A stretch of 64,000 nucleotides of DNA from Ignavibacteriales bacterium (GCA_021740915.1 JAIOYW010000001.1:310001-374000), one strand, 5' to 3'; shown: positions 46,110 through 56,539, numbered from the stretch's first letter. Program-made: numbers and translations. Notes: generated from the letters alone by a model not told the origin.

Positions 46110-46925
46110 ATGAATTTGCATGATTATTCTGCACAATTAGAGAACAGTTTCTATAAACTTAGAGATTTTGATCTGAAAACTGCTATCATCCTCGGCAGCG
46201 GTTTAAATCAGTTTGGTACTGACCTGCCTCTGCTTTACTCAATTGATACTGCTGATTATGATTTTATGCCAGTATCTACTGTTGAGGGACATAACAGCAC
46301 TATCGAAGTCAGATCCATTTCAGATAAACCATTTCTTCTTTTTCGGGGAAGATTCCATTTTTACGAAGGTTATGATATTTTGCAATGCCTCACTCCTGTC
46401 ATTATTGCAAAAATTGCAAATATTAGCAACCTCATGGCGACTAATGCTGCGGGTGGAGTTAATCCTTATTTTAAGCCCGGCGATCTGATGATTATTAATT
46501 CGTTCAACTCCTTTAATATTAGGAAGGAACTCTCTGACGCATTGCAAGATATTAAAACTGTTGATACCTACCTAGATTACCCTGCTCCGGAATTAATTGA
46601 AAAGTTACTTGAAACATCTTCAGAAACAGGGATTTTACTAAAAGAAGGGTTATATTGGTACAATAAGGGGCCTGCTTACGAAACGCCTGCGGAAATCAAA
46701 ATGATTTCAAAACTTGGATACGATGCCGTTGGTATGTCAACAGTTCATGAAATCTATTTTGCTGCACTATCGGGTATTTCTTCTATTGCAATCTCTTGTA
46801 TAACAAATTATGCTGCCGGTTTAACTGATCAAAAACTTGCTCATTCTGAGGTTGTTGAAACTGCCGACCTTATAAGAACCAAATTTGAAACTCTTATAAG
46901 CAGTTTTATTCTGAAAACAGTGTAA
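46110..46925 (+). CDS. punA: purine nucleoside phosphorylase (trimeric, class II)
   Basis: The 271-residue protein shows the trimeric PNP pattern: IILGSGLNQF (where relatives often have GSGLG), RGRFHFYEGY, TNAAGGVNPYFKPGD, GPAYETPAE and GMSTVHE (often VPE). It splits inosine and guanosine or their deoxy forms with phosphate into base and (deoxy)ribose-1-phosphate. This sugar phosphate is the plausible feed for a microcompartment aldolase pathway. The gene follows the nupC stop at once, and its own stop is 4 bases from the convergent rsmE. Confidence 0.9.
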   Translation: MNLHDYSAQLENSFYKLRDFDLKTAIILGSGLNQFGTDLPLLYSIDTADYDFMPVSTVEGHNSTIEVRSISDKPFLLFRGRFHFYEGYDILQCLTPVIIAKIANISNLMATNAAGGVNPYFKPGDLMIINSFNSFNIRKELSDALQDIKTVDTYLDYPAPELIEKLLETSSETGILLKEGLYWYNKGPAYETPAEIKMISKLGYDAVGMSTVHEIYFAALSGISSIAISCITNYAAGLTDQKLAHSEVVETADLIRTKFETLISSFILKTV

Positions 46926-46929
46926 ATTA

Positions 46930-47649
46930 TTAAAGATTTTTGATGACAGCCAAAACTGAAGCTGCCGATATAATAGCTGTTTCTGAGCGAAGACGGTTTC
47001 CTGTCAGTCGGATTGGTGAATGGCCCTTCAGTTCAGTAATTTCTCTTTCGGAAAAGCCGCCTTCTGGTCCAAATACAAAAACATATTCTTCACTCAAGTC
47101 AATTTCCTTTGCAAATGAGAGAAATTCCTGAGCCCCTCTCTGATCAAATAATCCTACTGAGGCTCCTTTGAAGTTCTGGACTCTTAATTGTTTGTCGAAT
47201 GAAATTATTGGAAGATAGTATCTAAGTGATTGTTTCATGGCCGCGAGGGCAATTTTATTAATTCTTTCCAAATTAACTGTCTTTTTTACTGAACGGTCAG
47301 AGGCGTAAAGCACTATCCGTGTAAATCCAAGCTCAACCAGCTTTTCCACTGCAGTTTCAAGTCGGTCTGATAAACGCAGTATGGGAATCCAGAACTGAAT
47401 ATTTTTCGAGAGGTTTTCCCTTGTTTTAAATGAGATGATCTTTATTTCAGCATTGCGTCTATCAAGCTTTTCAATAATAGCCTCTGCTATTAAACCTGAC
47501 CCATTACAAATATTGATGCCATCTCCCGCACACATTCTTAATACTTTGCTTAGGTGTTCAAATTCTGCCCCCTCAAGAGTTAAGGATTTATCACTTATTG
47601 AGAAATCTCCATAAAATAATTCTGTATCAGAAAGAAAATCCTGTGCCAA
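46930..47649 (-). CDS. rsmE: 16S rRNA (uracil(1498)-N3)-methyltransferase
   Basis: At 239 residues with the SPOUT-fold C-terminal motifs FVFGPEGGFSEREITELK and LRSETAIISAASVLAVI, this is RsmE. It methylates N3 of U1498 in 16S rRNA using SAM. The only plausible start is a TTG overlapping the end of the Omp85 gene by 23 bases, with GGAG about 7 bases upstream. It is the last gene of the long minus-strand run that begins with yceD. Confidence 0.92.
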   Translation of the reverse strand: MAQDFLSDTELFYGDFSISDKSLTLEGAEFEHLSKVLRMCAGDGINICNGSGLIAEAIIEKLDRRNAEIKIISFKTRENLSKNIQFWIPILRLSDRLETAVEKLVELGFTRIVLYASDRSVKKTVNLERINKIALAAMKQSLRYYLPIISFDKQLRVQNFKGASVGLFDQRGAQEFLSFAKEIDLSEEYVFVFGPEGGFSEREITELKGHSPIRLTGNRLRSETAIISAASVLAVIKNL

Positions 47650-48964
47650 TTATCATCTCCGGATTCATAAATTCATCAAATGCGTATTCAAATCTCAGCG
47701 CATTATACGGAAGTACAAGCACTGTAATTCCAAACCCCCAGCCTGAAAGCACTGAGTCAATATCGAATTTAAATCCATGATTGTATGTAAAACCATGGTC
47801 GGAAAAAACGCTAAGATAAAAACCGATTCGTGCACTGGTAAGCTTCTGTGGGATAACCGGAAGATCAAGACTCAGATTCCATTCATCAATAATCGGGATA
47901 CCAAACTCAAAAGAACCAAGAATAAGATTATCGCCTTCCTTTTCGGTGAATCTATGTCCCCGAATATATTCATCAAATCCTAAATATGATTTATCATAAA
48001 AAGGGACTAATTTACCGAAAGTTGACCTATGCAATAAACGCCATTTTGCAGTTATCGACTCAAAAACTTTTCTGTATTCCCTAAAATCGATATTAAAAAT
48101 ATTGTAATTTATTCGGTTGAGACCAAAACCTTTATGAAAAAAGTCCACTTTCGAATAAATTCCGTTTCGTGGAAATTGAACGAGATCACGGGAATCAAAT
48201 AAATAGCCCAATCCTACCATGATTGCTTTATCAATATTACTGCCTGAAGCAGTAATTCCGGGACCGCTTGACAATTCTGTTTGATAACTCGAATAATTCA
48301 AAACAACTGATATAGAATTAAAAAGATTCAGTCTTTTCCCGGCACCAATCCCGAAAAAAAGAACCTCGTAATCAAATTCTTCTCCAGTAATTGTTTCAGC
48401 AATTAAACTTCTATTTGCCGTCCTGCCTTTAAGAAACTCTGATTGAAAAAAAATATTCTGCCCACGCTCGCCTATATCGGGATTTACATAAAGCAGATAA
48501 TAACTTGGGTCATAACCAAAAGTGGTAATAGCTCTCAAACTTTCATTTCTTCCACGGAAATTCTTTATAAGCAGATTAATCCCATAGGAAGAATTCCGCA
48601 ATCCGTTCTCTCTTAGTTTTATGAAAGGTATTGGATATATATACCATGATTCTTTAACATCGATCACTGCAATAAATAAATTATCAGCCTGCCGAACAAA
48701 AATATTAACGTAATTAAAAAGTCCTAAACTGAATACCCTTTCTTTATTGAACTGAATTATGTTTGCATCAATTTCATCGCCTGCGATAAAAGTTAATTCT
48801 CTCAGAATAATAAAATCCTCAGTCTGATCATTTCCAAGAATCATTATTGAGTCAATCCGAATTGTTGTTTCACTTGATAATATGAGAGAGTCACCGGGTG
48901 TATATGCAAGAACCGGTGCAATAAAGAAAGAAAGAAAAACAAGAGTTAGTAAAATATTCCGCAT
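47627..48964 (-). CDS. Omp85/BamA-TamA-like outer membrane protein with one POTRA domain
   Basis: About 445 residues with a signal peptide (MRNILLTLVFLSFFIAPVLA). One POTRA-type domain follows (TIRIDSIMILGNDQTED onward, to about residue 100), then a 16-stranded-type barrel. The L6 hallmark appears as YIRGHRF, close to the usual (V/I)RG(F/Y). Short single-POTRA members may insert or secrete specific substrates. The frame extends four codons to a TTG directly after the previous gene's stop; I prefer the ATG at 48964, which gives a clean signal peptide. Confidence 0.85.
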   Translation of the reverse strand: MRNILLTLVFLSFFIAPVLAYTPGDSLILSSETTIRIDSIMILGNDQTEDFIILRELTFIAGDEIDANIIQFNKERVFSLGLFNYVNIFVRQADNLFIAVIDVKESWYIYPIPFIKLRENGLRNSSYGINLLIKNFRGRNESLRAITTFGYDPSYYLLYVNPDIGERGQNIFFQSEFLKGRTANRSLIAETITGEEFDYEVLFFGIGAGKRLNLFNSISVVLNYSSYQTELSSGPGITASGSNIDKAIMVGLGYLFDSRDLVQFPRNGIYSKVDFFHKGFGLNRINYNIFNIDFREYRKVFESITAKWRLLHRSTFGKLVPFYDKSYLGFDEYIRGHRFTEKEGDNLILGSFEFGIPIIDEWNLSLDLPVIPQKLTSARIGFYLSVFSDHGFTYNHGFKFDIDSVLSGWGFGITVLVLPYNALRFEYAFDEFMNPEMIIGTGFSF

Positions 48965-48976
48965 CAGCAAGAGCAA

Positions 48977-49378
48977 TTAATAACAACAGAAACTATGAGA
49001 AATTTTTATGCAGGTATCCTGGACAACTTCCATACCAGCTTCTGAGAAAGCCCTGGCTGCGGTTTCGTTTCTGATCCCAAGCTGCAGCCAAACGCAGTGC
49101 GGTTTGATTGTTAAGATATCCGGAACCAATCCCGGGATATCTTCAGATTTTCTAAAAACATCCACAATATCTATTTTTTCTGGAATCTGAAGGAGTGAGG
49201 TATATACTTCAATCCCCGGGATTTCAGGACGGGCAGGGTTAACCCCAAATATTTTATAACCCGCCCTTATAAGATATTCTGTAATCTGTCGGCTCGTATT
49301 ATAAGGGAATCGCGATAGTCCAACTACCGCGATTACCTTTGATTTTTTTAATATTTCACACTGTTCATCAATTGTCAT
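48977..49378 (-). CDS. CoA-binding domain protein (YccU-like)
   Basis: About 133 residues forming a single CoA-binding Rossmann domain: [29 protein letters not shown] and [13 protein letters not shown]. The family is widespread, stand-alone, and of poorly known role. The ATG at 49378 overlaps the gcvP stop by four bases (ATGA), so I use it rather than an upstream start inside gcvP. Two Cys near the C terminus (SFCCY) are noticeable. Confidence 0.88.
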   Translation of the reverse strand: MTIDEQCEILKKSKVIAVVGLSRFPYNTSRQITEYLIRAGYKIFGVNPARPEIPGIEVYTSLLQIPEKIDIVDVFRKSEDIPGLVPDILTIKPHCVWLQLGIRNETAARAFSEAGMEVVQDTCIKISHSFCCY

Positions 49379-52269
49379 GCTTCTGTTTCGGCATATTGAG
49401 AAATTGGAAGACAGGAGCACATGAGGTTCCTGTCACCGTAAGCATTGTCAACTCTCGAAACCGAAGGCCAGAACTTTGATTCAACCACCCAAGGCAAAGG
49501 AAAGGATGCTCTTTTACGAGAATAACCGTGATTCCAATCGTCAGCAAGAACACTTTCAGCAGTATGAGGAGCATTTTTAAGCATATTGTCATTTTTATCC
49601 AATGAACCGTCCTCAATCTCCATAATTTCTTTACGAATACTTATCAAGGCATCACAAAACCGATCTAATTCACTCTTGGATTCACTTTCGGTTGGTTCAA
49701 TCATTATTGTGCCGGCAACCGGGAAAGACACAGTGGGAGCATGATAACCATAGTCCATAAGTCTTTTTGCAACATCTTCCGCTTCAATATTCGCTGAATG
49801 TTTAAACTCCCGTAAATCAAAAATCATTTCATGAGCAACATGACCGTTTTTTCCAGTATAGAGTGTCTTATATTTTCCTTCAAGTTTCTTCTTAATATAA
49901 TTTGCATTAAGTATCGCATATTTTGTAGCTTCCGTAAGTCCGTCACCACCCATCATTTTAATATATGCATAAGAAATTATTAGAATTGAGGCACTTCCGT
50001 AAGGAGCAGCAGACACAGGATCTATTCCATGCTCACCACCTGTTTTGATGACTGGATGTGCAGGCAAAAATGGTGAAAGGTGTTCTTTTACTGCAATTGG
50101 GCCCATTCCAGGACCACCACCGCCATGCGGGATACAGAATGTTTTGTGCAGATTCATATGACAAACATCGGCACCAATGGCAGCAGGGCTCGTTAGTCCA
50201 ACCTGAGCATTTAAATTTGCACCATCCATATAAACCTGTCCGCCGAAAGAATGAACAATTTCGCAGATTTCTCTAATGGATTCCTCAAAAACGCCGTGTG
50301 TTGAAGGATAAGTCACCATGAGAGCTGAAAGATTCTCTTTGAATTGCTCAGCTCTGCTTTTTAAATCTACGACGTCGATATTCCCCATGTCATCACACTT
50401 CACAATAACTACTTTACACCCTGCCATGACAGCACTTGCAGGATTAGTACCATGAGCAGAAGATGGGATCAGTACAATATCCCTGTGCCCTTGTCCAAAA
50501 TGTTCCTGGTAAGCGCGGATAACCATAAGACCAGTGTATTCGCCTTGTGCCCCCGAGTTTGGCTGCAAAGATACCCCGTTAAAACCAGTTATCTCATTAA
50601 GCTGACATTTCAATTCGTCAAAAATATATTGATAACCCTCAGCCTGATCTTCAGGAATGAAGGGATGTAATTCTGCAAATTCCGGCCAGGTTATTCCAAA
50701 CATTTCAGTAGATGCATTCAGTTTCATCGTACAGGAACCGAGAGGAATCATCGATGTTGTAAGGGATAAATCTTTTTTCTCGAGTTTTTTAATATACCTG
50801 AGCATCTCGGTTTCACTTCTGTAGGAATTAAAAACCGGATGTTCGAGGAAAGCAGAACTCCTCTCGAGGTTTTCAGGAATTGACGCATTCTTAGAATTTG
50901 TCAGGATCGAATCGATATCTATCTGAGTATCCCTGGCACTTGCAAATATTTCAGCAATCTGGGAAATGTCTTCCATACCATCATATTCACTGAGGGATAT
51001 TCCAATTGATCCATCATTAAAATAACGGAGATTAATCTTTTTCTTTAATGCAATTTCCCTGATTTTTTTAGTTTCAACCGGACTGGATGTATTTATCTTT
51101 AGCGTATCGAAATAGTATTTATTTGACAATTCATACCCGATTTGCTTCAAAGCACTCTGCAGAAGAATTGTTAAACTGTTAATTCTTTTGGCAATCCTGA
51201 CGAGTCCTTCCTTGCCATGATAAACGGAATACATTCCTGACATAATAGCCAGCAATACTTGTGCTGTACAAATATTACTTGTTGCCTTTTCCCGTTTTAT
51301 ATGTTGTTCGCGTGTTTGAAGCGCCATCCGGTAAGCTGGCTTTCCGGAAGCATCCTGCGAAACTCCGATTATCCTTCCGGGTAGAAATCTTTTGTATTCT
51401 TCTTTCGTAGCGAAATATGCTGCATGAGGTCCGCCGTATCCCATGGGGACACCAAATCTTTGTGCACTACCGACAACAACATCAGTACCTAATTCACCAG
51501 GGGGTGTCAATAAGGTTAATGCGAGTAAATCCGATGCAACACAGACTGTCAACCCCTGACTTTTAATATTGCTGATAAGTTTTGACAGATCACGGATTTC
51601 TCCATTGTTATCCGGATACTGCAAGAGAACGGCAAAATCTTCCTGATTAAAAATAAAATCAGGAGTCAATTTTAATTCCTTAATTTTAATTCCAAGTTTG
51701 CCGGCTCTGAGTTTTATGACTGACTTTGTCTGCGGAAAAATCTCTGAATCAATAATAAAAGTGTTTGAATTCTTTTTTATAGTCTTCCTTGTTGCATGCA
51801 GCATTGCCATGGCCTCGGCGCTGGAAGTACCTTCATCAAGGAGAGATGCATTTGATATTTCCATACCGGTAAGGTCGGAAACCATAGTCTGAAAATTGAT
51901 CAGGGCTTCGAGTCTCCCTTGAGAAATCTCCGCCTGATATGGTGTATATTGAGTGTACCAACCTGGATTTTCAAGGATATTTCTTTTTATCACACCGGGA
52001 AGAATTGTGGGGTAATAACCCATACCGATATAAGAACGAAATACTTTGTTTTTAGATGCTATTTCACTCAGATGTCTGAGAAATTCAAATTCAGTCAGGT
52101 TCTTCCCAAGTTCAAGCGGTTTTTCTAATCTAATACCTTTTGGAACAGTTTTATCAATGAGTTCATTCAGAGAATTTACGCCTATTGTTTTAAGCATCTC
52201 AATGGTTTCAGCCGAATCGGGCCCAATATGTCTGTTCTTAAATAATTCCCAATTTTGTTCATTAAGCAT
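49375..52269 (-). CDS. gcvP: glycine dehydrogenase (decarboxylating), P protein
   Basis: The 964-residue protein is a full-length single-chain P protein with both halves. The PLP lysine is Lys709 in [17 protein letters not shown], and [13 protein letters not shown] and [11 protein letters not shown] are further landmarks. It decarboxylates glycine and passes the aminomethyl group to lipoylated H protein. Neither gcvT nor gcvH is nearby, so the system is split across the genome. The upstream 86-base leader shows no glycine riboswitch. It is coupled to the CoA-binding gene by an ATGA overlap. Confidence 0.96.
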   Translation of the reverse strand: MLNEQNWELFKNRHIGPDSAETIEMLKTIGVNSLNELIDKTVPKGIRLEKPLELGKNLTEFEFLRHLSEIASKNKVFRSYIGMGYYPTILPGVIKRNILENPGWYTQYTPYQAEISQGRLEALINFQTMVSDLTGMEISNASLLDEGTSSAEAMAMLHATRKTIKKNSNTFIIDSEIFPQTKSVIKLRAGKLGIKIKELKLTPDFIFNQEDFAVLLQYPDNNGEIRDLSKLISNIKSQGLTVCVASDLLALTLLTPPGELGTDVVVGSAQRFGVPMGYGGPHAAYFATKEEYKRFLPGRIIGVSQDASGKPAYRMALQTREQHIKREKATSNICTAQVLLAIMSGMYSVYHGKEGLVRIAKRINSLTILLQSALKQIGYELSNKYYFDTLKINTSSPVETKKIREIALKKKINLRYFNDGSIGISLSEYDGMEDISQIAEIFASARDTQIDIDSILTNSKNASIPENLERSSAFLEHPVFNSYRSETEMLRYIKKLEKKDLSLTTSMIPLGSCTMKLNASTEMFGITWPEFAELHPFIPEDQAEGYQYIFDELKCQLNEITGFNGVSLQPNSGAQGEYTGLMVIRAYQEHFGQGHRDIVLIPSSAHGTNPASAVMAGCKVVIVKCDDMGNIDVVDLKSRAEQFKENLSALMVTYPSTHGVFEESIREICEIVHSFGGQVYMDGANLNAQVGLTSPAAIGADVCHMNLHKTFCIPHGGGGPGMGPIAVKEHLSPFLPAHPVIKTGGEHGIDPVSAAPYGSASILIISYAYIKMMGGDGLTEATKYAILNANYIKKKLEGKYKTLYTGKNGHVAHEMIFDLREFKHSANIEAEDVAKRLMDYGYHAPTVSFPVAGTIMIEPTESESKSELDRFCDALISIRKEIMEIEDGSLDKNDNMLKNAPHTAESVLADDWNHGYSRKRASFPLPWVVESKFWPSVSRVDNAYGDRNLMCSCLPISQYAETEA

Positions 52270-52355
52270 ACAAATTACCTTAGAAGAAATATTTTTATAT
52301 TTAAATATAGTTAAAAGAACTGCTACAAATTCCGGTTATAGCTGCTAAAATCGCC

Positions 52356-53144
52356 TTAAATATTTCCGGATAATTTTTTAATATTGAGTGTAACTAATGC
52401 AGCTCTTGCAGCCTCCTGCTCAGCTTCTTTTTTGCTTGATCCAACACCCGAACCCAGTATTTCATCATGAAGTTTTACTTCAATCACAAATCTTTTATTA
52501 TGCTGAGGTCCGGTCTCAGATTGGATGATGTAATTTGGCTGGTCCCATTTCTTAAGATGAGAATACTCTAATAATAAGCCCTTATAATTTTCGTCCGTTT
52601 TGTCAAGTCCTGCCTCAATACCTGGTAGAATCAATGTTTTTTCTACGAATGAGGCGGCTGCCTTCAGTCCCTGATCTAAATAAATTGCCCCGATCAATGA
52701 CTCAAAAGCATCAGCAACAATTGATCTGATAGCTTTATCATTATCTCGGAAATAATTACGATTTGTCAGGATTATTTTATCAAGACCCAGCTTGATTCCG
52801 GTATCTGCAAGTGAGTATTTGTCAACAAAATTACTTCTGATTTTGGTCAGGTCGCCCTCGCTCAGGGCAGTGTCCTTTCTGAAAAGGTAATCAGAGAGAA
52901 TCAGATCTAATACAGCATCACCTAAAAACTCAAGCCGTTCATTACATCTTAAATTCAAATGGGTTACTTCTAGGTATGACCGATGGGTCAGGGCTTTAAT
53001 ATATAAACCGGTATCTTTAATCCTGAATGGCAGAATGGATTTAAGTTTTAGTATGGAGTCCTCAACACGTTTCTCAGATAAGGGAGATTTTTTTTCCTTA
53101 AAGAAAAAGAATCTCCCTATTGATCTAAGAATCTCTGAGAACAA
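52356..53144 (-). CDS. rnc: ribonuclease III
   Basis: The 262-residue protein has the RNase III signature NERLEFLGDAVLDL, the second acidic site DAFESLIGAIYLD, and a C-terminal double-stranded RNA-binding domain ending GSSKKEAEQEAARAALV. A basic N-terminal extension (residues 1-30) is slightly long. The only reasonable start is a TTG four bases after the fabF stop. It processes rRNA precursors and double-stranded RNA. It closes the conserved plsX-fab cluster, an arrangement seen in many bacteria. Confidence 0.94.
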   Translation of the reverse strand: MFSEILRSIGRFFFFKEKKSPLSEKRVEDSILKLKSILPFRIKDTGLYIKALTHRSYLEVTHLNLRCNERLEFLGDAVLDLILSDYLFRKDTALSEGDLTKIRSNFVDKYSLADTGIKLGLDKIILTNRNYFRDNDKAIRSIVADAFESLIGAIYLDQGLKAAASFVEKTLILPGIEAGLDKTDENYKGLLLEYSHLKKWDQPNYIIQSETGPQHNKRFVIEVKLHDEILGSGVGSSKKEAEQEAARAALVTLNIKKLSGNI

Positions 53145-53148
53145 ATTA

Positions 53149-54387
53149 CTACTGGAATTTCTTAAAAATTAATGAGGCGTTGTGCCCGCCAAATCCAAAT
53201 GTATTACTCAGTGCATACTTAATATCGCGATTGACGGCTACCTTCGGTGTGTAGTTTAAGTCGCATTCCGGGGATGGTTCATCAAGATTTATCGTAGGAG
53301 GAATGATTCCATTTTTCAGAGCCATTACAGCAGCAATGCTCTCAATAGCTCCTGAAGCGCCAAGAAGGTGTCCTGTCATCGATTTAGTCGAACTTATATT
53401 CATTTTATAAGCATGTTCACCAAAAAGATTCTTAATTGCTTTAGTCTCATTAAGATCATTAAGTTCAGTTGAGGTACCATGAGCATTGATATAATCAATA
53501 TCGGTTGTTTGAATTCCGGCATCGCGTATGGCGTCTCTCATCGACCTGAAAGCGCCTTCTCCTTCAGGGGCAGGGGCAGTAAGATGAAAAGCATCACCCG
53601 TTAATCCGACACCGATAAGCTCAGCGTAAATTTTGGCGCCTCTTTTAACTGCGTGATCATAGTCTTCAAGAATGAGTGTGCCTGAACCCTCACCCATTAC
53701 AAATCCATTTCTATCTTTATCAAATGGACGGGAAGCTTCCAAAAAACGATCGTTCCATGTGGACATGGCTCTTGCCGAATTGAAACCTGCATATGCCATT
53801 TTAGTTATGGATGCTTCGGAACCCCCGCAGATCATAACATCCGATGTTCCACGCTGAATAATCATAAATGCATCAGCGATAGCATGAGATGAAGTTGCGC
53901 ATGCTGAGGTAGTTGCATAATTTGGTCCACGAAACTTAAATTGCATCGATATCTGCCCGGCAGCAATATCCGATATCATCATCGGCACAAAAAACGGGCT
54001 TACCCTTCCAGGACCAAACTCAAGAAAAGCACGGTGTTGCTGCTCAAATGTTTCCATGCCGCCAATACCACTTCCGTAAACAACTCCAGCTCTTTCCAGA
54101 TCAATTTCTTCGGTATTGATTCCTGAATCCTGAATTGCCATAATAGATGTTGCAACTGCATATTGAGTGAAAAGGTCCATTCGGCGGACTGCTTTTTTGT
54201 CTATGTATAGTAGTGGATCAAAATTTTTTACTTCAAAGGCAAATTTTGTGTCGAAATTTACCGGATCAAATTTTGTAAGTGGTCCGGCTCCATTTCTACC
54301 CTCTTTCAAACCTTGCCAATATTCCTCAAGTGTATTACCAATCGGCGTAACTGCGCCAAGACCAGTCACAACTACTCGTTTTCGCAT
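53149..54387 (-). CDS. fabF: 3-oxoacyl-ACP synthase II
   Basis: The 412 residues match FabF: GAVTPIGNTLEEYWQGL at the N terminus, the catalytic Cys in TTSACATSSHAI, and the two His in NAHGTSTEL and SMTGHLLGASG. It elongates acyl-ACP with malonyl-ACP. An AGGAGAG ribosome-binding site precedes the ATG. The 113-base gap to acpP upstream contains a small hairpin and may tune FabF relative to ACP. Confidence 0.96.
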   Translation of the reverse strand: MRKRVVVTGLGAVTPIGNTLEEYWQGLKEGRNGAGPLTKFDPVNFDTKFAFEVKNFDPLLYIDKKAVRRMDLFTQYAVATSIMAIQDSGINTEEIDLERAGVVYGSGIGGMETFEQQHRAFLEFGPGRVSPFFVPMMISDIAAGQISMQFKFRGPNYATTSACATSSHAIADAFMIIQRGTSDVMICGGSEASITKMAYAGFNSARAMSTWNDRFLEASRPFDKDRNGFVMGEGSGTLILEDYDHAVKRGAKIYAELIGVGLTGDAFHLTAPAPEGEGAFRSMRDAIRDAGIQTTDIDYINAHGTSTELNDLNETKAIKNLFGEHAYKMNISSTKSMTGHLLGASGAIESIAAVMALKNGIIPPTINLDEPSPECDLNYTPKVAVNRDIKYALSNTFGFGGHNASLIFKKFQ

Positions 54388-54468
54388 GGGATCTCTCCTG
54401 ATATATGGGGAAATTTGGGGTTGACTAAAAGTTGTTCAACTGGATAATTCTGCATAAGGTTTAATTCT

Positions 54469-54485
54469 CTGAACAGGCTGTTCAG
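54469..54485 (-). promoter_or_regulatory. 7-bp hairpin in the acpP-fabF gap
   Basis: CTGAACA and TGTTCAG pair around a 3-base loop, 16 bases after the acpP stop. It has no U-run, so it may be an RNA stability or processing element or a weak attenuator that lets acpP be made in excess of fabF. This role is inference. Confidence 0.3.
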
Positions 54486-54500
54486 TCAGCCCCCGGCAAA

Positions 54501-54743
54501 TTATCCCTTTTTCTCCTGAAGATATTTTACTGCATCACCAACAGTTCCGATCTTCTCAGCGTCTTCATCAGGGATCTGAATATCAAAAGCCTGTTCAAAC
54601 CCCATGACCAATTCAACTATATCAAGTGAATCAGCGCCCAAATCGTTCTGAAATGATGCACCATCTGTGATCTGGGAATCGTCAACTCCCAATTTATCCA
54701 TGATGATACTTTTTACTTTTTCACGTACTTCTGCTGCATCCAT
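54501..54743 (-). CDS. acpP: acyl carrier protein
   Basis: An acidic 80-residue protein with the phosphopantetheine site [10 protein letters not shown], Ser39. It carries acyl chains as thioesters for the Fab enzymes around it. An AAGGAG ribosome-binding site sits 6-7 bases before the ATG, stronger than those of its neighbours, as expected for an abundant protein. Confidence 0.97.
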   Translation of the reverse strand: MDAAEVREKVKSIIMDKLGVDDSQITDGASFQNDLGADSLDIVELVMGFEQAFDIQIPDEDAEKIGTVGDAVKYLQEKKG

Positions 54744-54790
54744 TTCTTAACTCCTTAAATAAGTTATAAGTTGTTGTTAATAAATAAAAA

Positions 54791-55555
54791 TTACATCCCG
54801 AGACCGCCGTCAACGGCTATTACCTGACCAGTCATATAATCTGCGGAATCACTGCACAGAAAACTTACTACTTTTGCAATATCTTCAGGTTGTCCCATCC
54901 TCTTTAAAGGAATATTCGACAAAAGTGCTTCCCTTTGCTTTTCATTCAATTTTTTGGTCATATCGGTTTCAATAAAACCGGGAGCTATCGCATTAACTGT
55001 GATACCACGAGAAGCGACTTCCTTCGCAATAGATTTCGTGAAACCAATTATACCTGCCTTCGATGCAGAATAATTTGATTGTCCGGGATTTCCAATTACC
55101 CCGACAATTGAAGAGATATTAATTATCCGGCCAAATCTTTGTGGGATCATATATTTCAAGGCTGCTTTCGTATAATTAAAAACGCTTTTAAGATTAACAT
55201 TAATTACTGCATCAAATTCTTCTTCTGACATTCTCAATAAAAGATTATCCTTGGTAATTCCAACATTATTAACAAGAATATCAATCCCGCCAAGTTTTTC
55301 TGCTGCATAAGCAAGCGTTTGCTCGGCTTCTTCAAATGAAGTGGCATCAGCTTTCATTGAATATACTTTTGTTAATGGATTGCCAATCTCACGCTCTATT
55401 TCTTCGGCGCATTCTTCACAGCTATTATAAGCAAAAACAACATCCGAAAATAATACGCCACAGCAACTCCTGGAAGCTAGCTCTTTTACGATAGCTCTTC
55501 CAATCCCGCGGGTTCCACCCGTTACGACAGCTCTTCTTTTAATCTGACCATTCAT
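54791..55555 (-). CDS. fabG: 3-oxoacyl-ACP reductase
   Basis: The 254-residue SDR has the cofactor loop GGTRGIGRAI, NNVGITKDNLLLRM typical of FabG, catalytic Ser in ISSIVGVIGN, and YSASKAGIIGFTKS, ending YMTGQVIAVDGGLGM. It reduces 3-oxoacyl-ACP with NADPH. An insertion-like Cys-rich stretch near residues 28-50 (SRSCCGVLFSD and SCEECAEEIE) is a little unusual but sits in a variable loop. Context between fabD and acpP confirms its role. Confidence 0.95.
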   Translation of the reverse strand: MNGQIKRRAVVTGGTRGIGRAIVKELASRSCCGVLFSDVVFAYNSCEECAEEIEREIGNPLTKVYSMKADATSFEEAEQTLAYAAEKLGGIDILVNNVGITKDNLLLRMSEEEFDAVINVNLKSVFNYTKAALKYMIPQRFGRIINISSIVGVIGNPGQSNYSASKAGIIGFTKSIAKEVASRGITVNAIAPGFIETDMTKKLNEKQREALLSNIPLKRMGQPEDIAKVVSFLCSDSADYMTGQVIAVDGGLGM

Positions 55556-55623
55556 CTGTTATTGAACTTATATTGTTTTAATCAAAATAATAAATATTGC
55601 TGAAAATATGAAAACTTTACAAA

Positions 55624-56538
55624 TCAAAGGTAAGGTATTACTTCCTGATATTTATCAATTCCCCAAACTTTCACAGAAGGATCAATACGTTTAATTAACC
55701 CCTGAAGAACTTTTCCAGGTCCGACCTCTACAAATTCGTCAGCCCCATCTCTGATCATGTTCCGAATTGTTTGTTCCCACAAAACCGGCGCAGTAACCTG
55801 CTCAAAAAGTAATCTTTTAATATCTTCGGGAAATGTTATTGGTTCGGCTGTAATATTTGCATAAACCGGAATTCTTGCTTTGTAAAAATTATTCAACTCA
55901 AGTTCGGTAAATAATTTGTCTTTAGCACTCTGCATCAGAGGTGAATGAAATGCTCCGCTGACAACAAGTTCTTTTACAAGTTTAGCTCCTTCTGCTTTGC
56001 AGCCCTCCATCGCCTTCCTGACACCATCAACTGATCCTGAGATCACAATTTGTCCGGGAGAATTGAAATTTGCACACTGTACAATTCCAACTGAAGAGGA
56101 TTCTTCACAAACTTTTTCTGCTTTTTCAGCAGATAGACCAACTATTGCTGCCATAGTCCCGGGATAATCGATACCCGATTGCAGCATAGATTTTCCTCTG
56201 AATCGGACAACCTTCATAGCATCATAGAACTGAATAGAACCGGCGCAGACCAATGCACTGTATTCACCAAGGGAGTGTCCTGCAGTCATATCTGGTTCGA
56301 GAGTCCTTATAATTGAAGCAAGAACAACGCTATGAAGAAAGATAGCAGGCTGAGTAATATCAGTCATTTTAAGCGATTCTTCAGGTCCATTAAACATTAT
56401 ATGCGATAGACCAACACCTGCAGCTTCTTCAGCCGTCCTGATCATCTCTTTGGCTTCAACAGAATTTTCATACAGATCTTTAGCCATGCCGATATACTGT
56501 GATCCCTGACCTGGAAAAACAAAGGCTCTTTTACCCAT
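55624..56538 (-). CDS. fabD: malonyl-CoA:ACP transacylase
   Basis: From ATG at 56538 the product is 304 residues, the family length, beginning MGKRAFVFPGQGSQYIGM. The nucleophile Ser is in AGHSLGEYSAL and the second His in GAFHSPLM. It loads malonyl groups on ACP. The frame is open 21 codons further upstream inside fabH, but that extension is not family-like. The fabH stop and the fabD ATG are separated by a single base. Confidence 0.95.
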   Translation of the reverse strand: MGKRAFVFPGQGSQYIGMAKDLYENSVEAKEMIRTAEEAAGVGLSHIMFNGPEESLKMTDITQPAIFLHSVVLASIIRTLEPDMTAGHSLGEYSALVCAGSIQFYDAMKVVRFRGKSMLQSGIDYPGTMAAIVGLSAEKAEKVCEESSSVGIVQCANFNSPGQIVISGSVDGVRKAMEGCKAEGAKLVKELVVSGAFHSPLMQSAKDKLFTELELNNFYKARIPVYANITAEPITFPEDIKRLLFEQVTAPVLWEQTIRNMIRDGADEFVEVGPGKVLQGLIKRIDPSVKVWGIDKYQEVIPYL

Positions 56539-56539
56539 A

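Noticed and set aside
52270-52355. Possible glycine riboswitch before gcvP
   Set aside because: The leader is only 86 bases and lacks the paired GGAGA-type aptamer cores; only an AT palindrome (52296-52309) is present.
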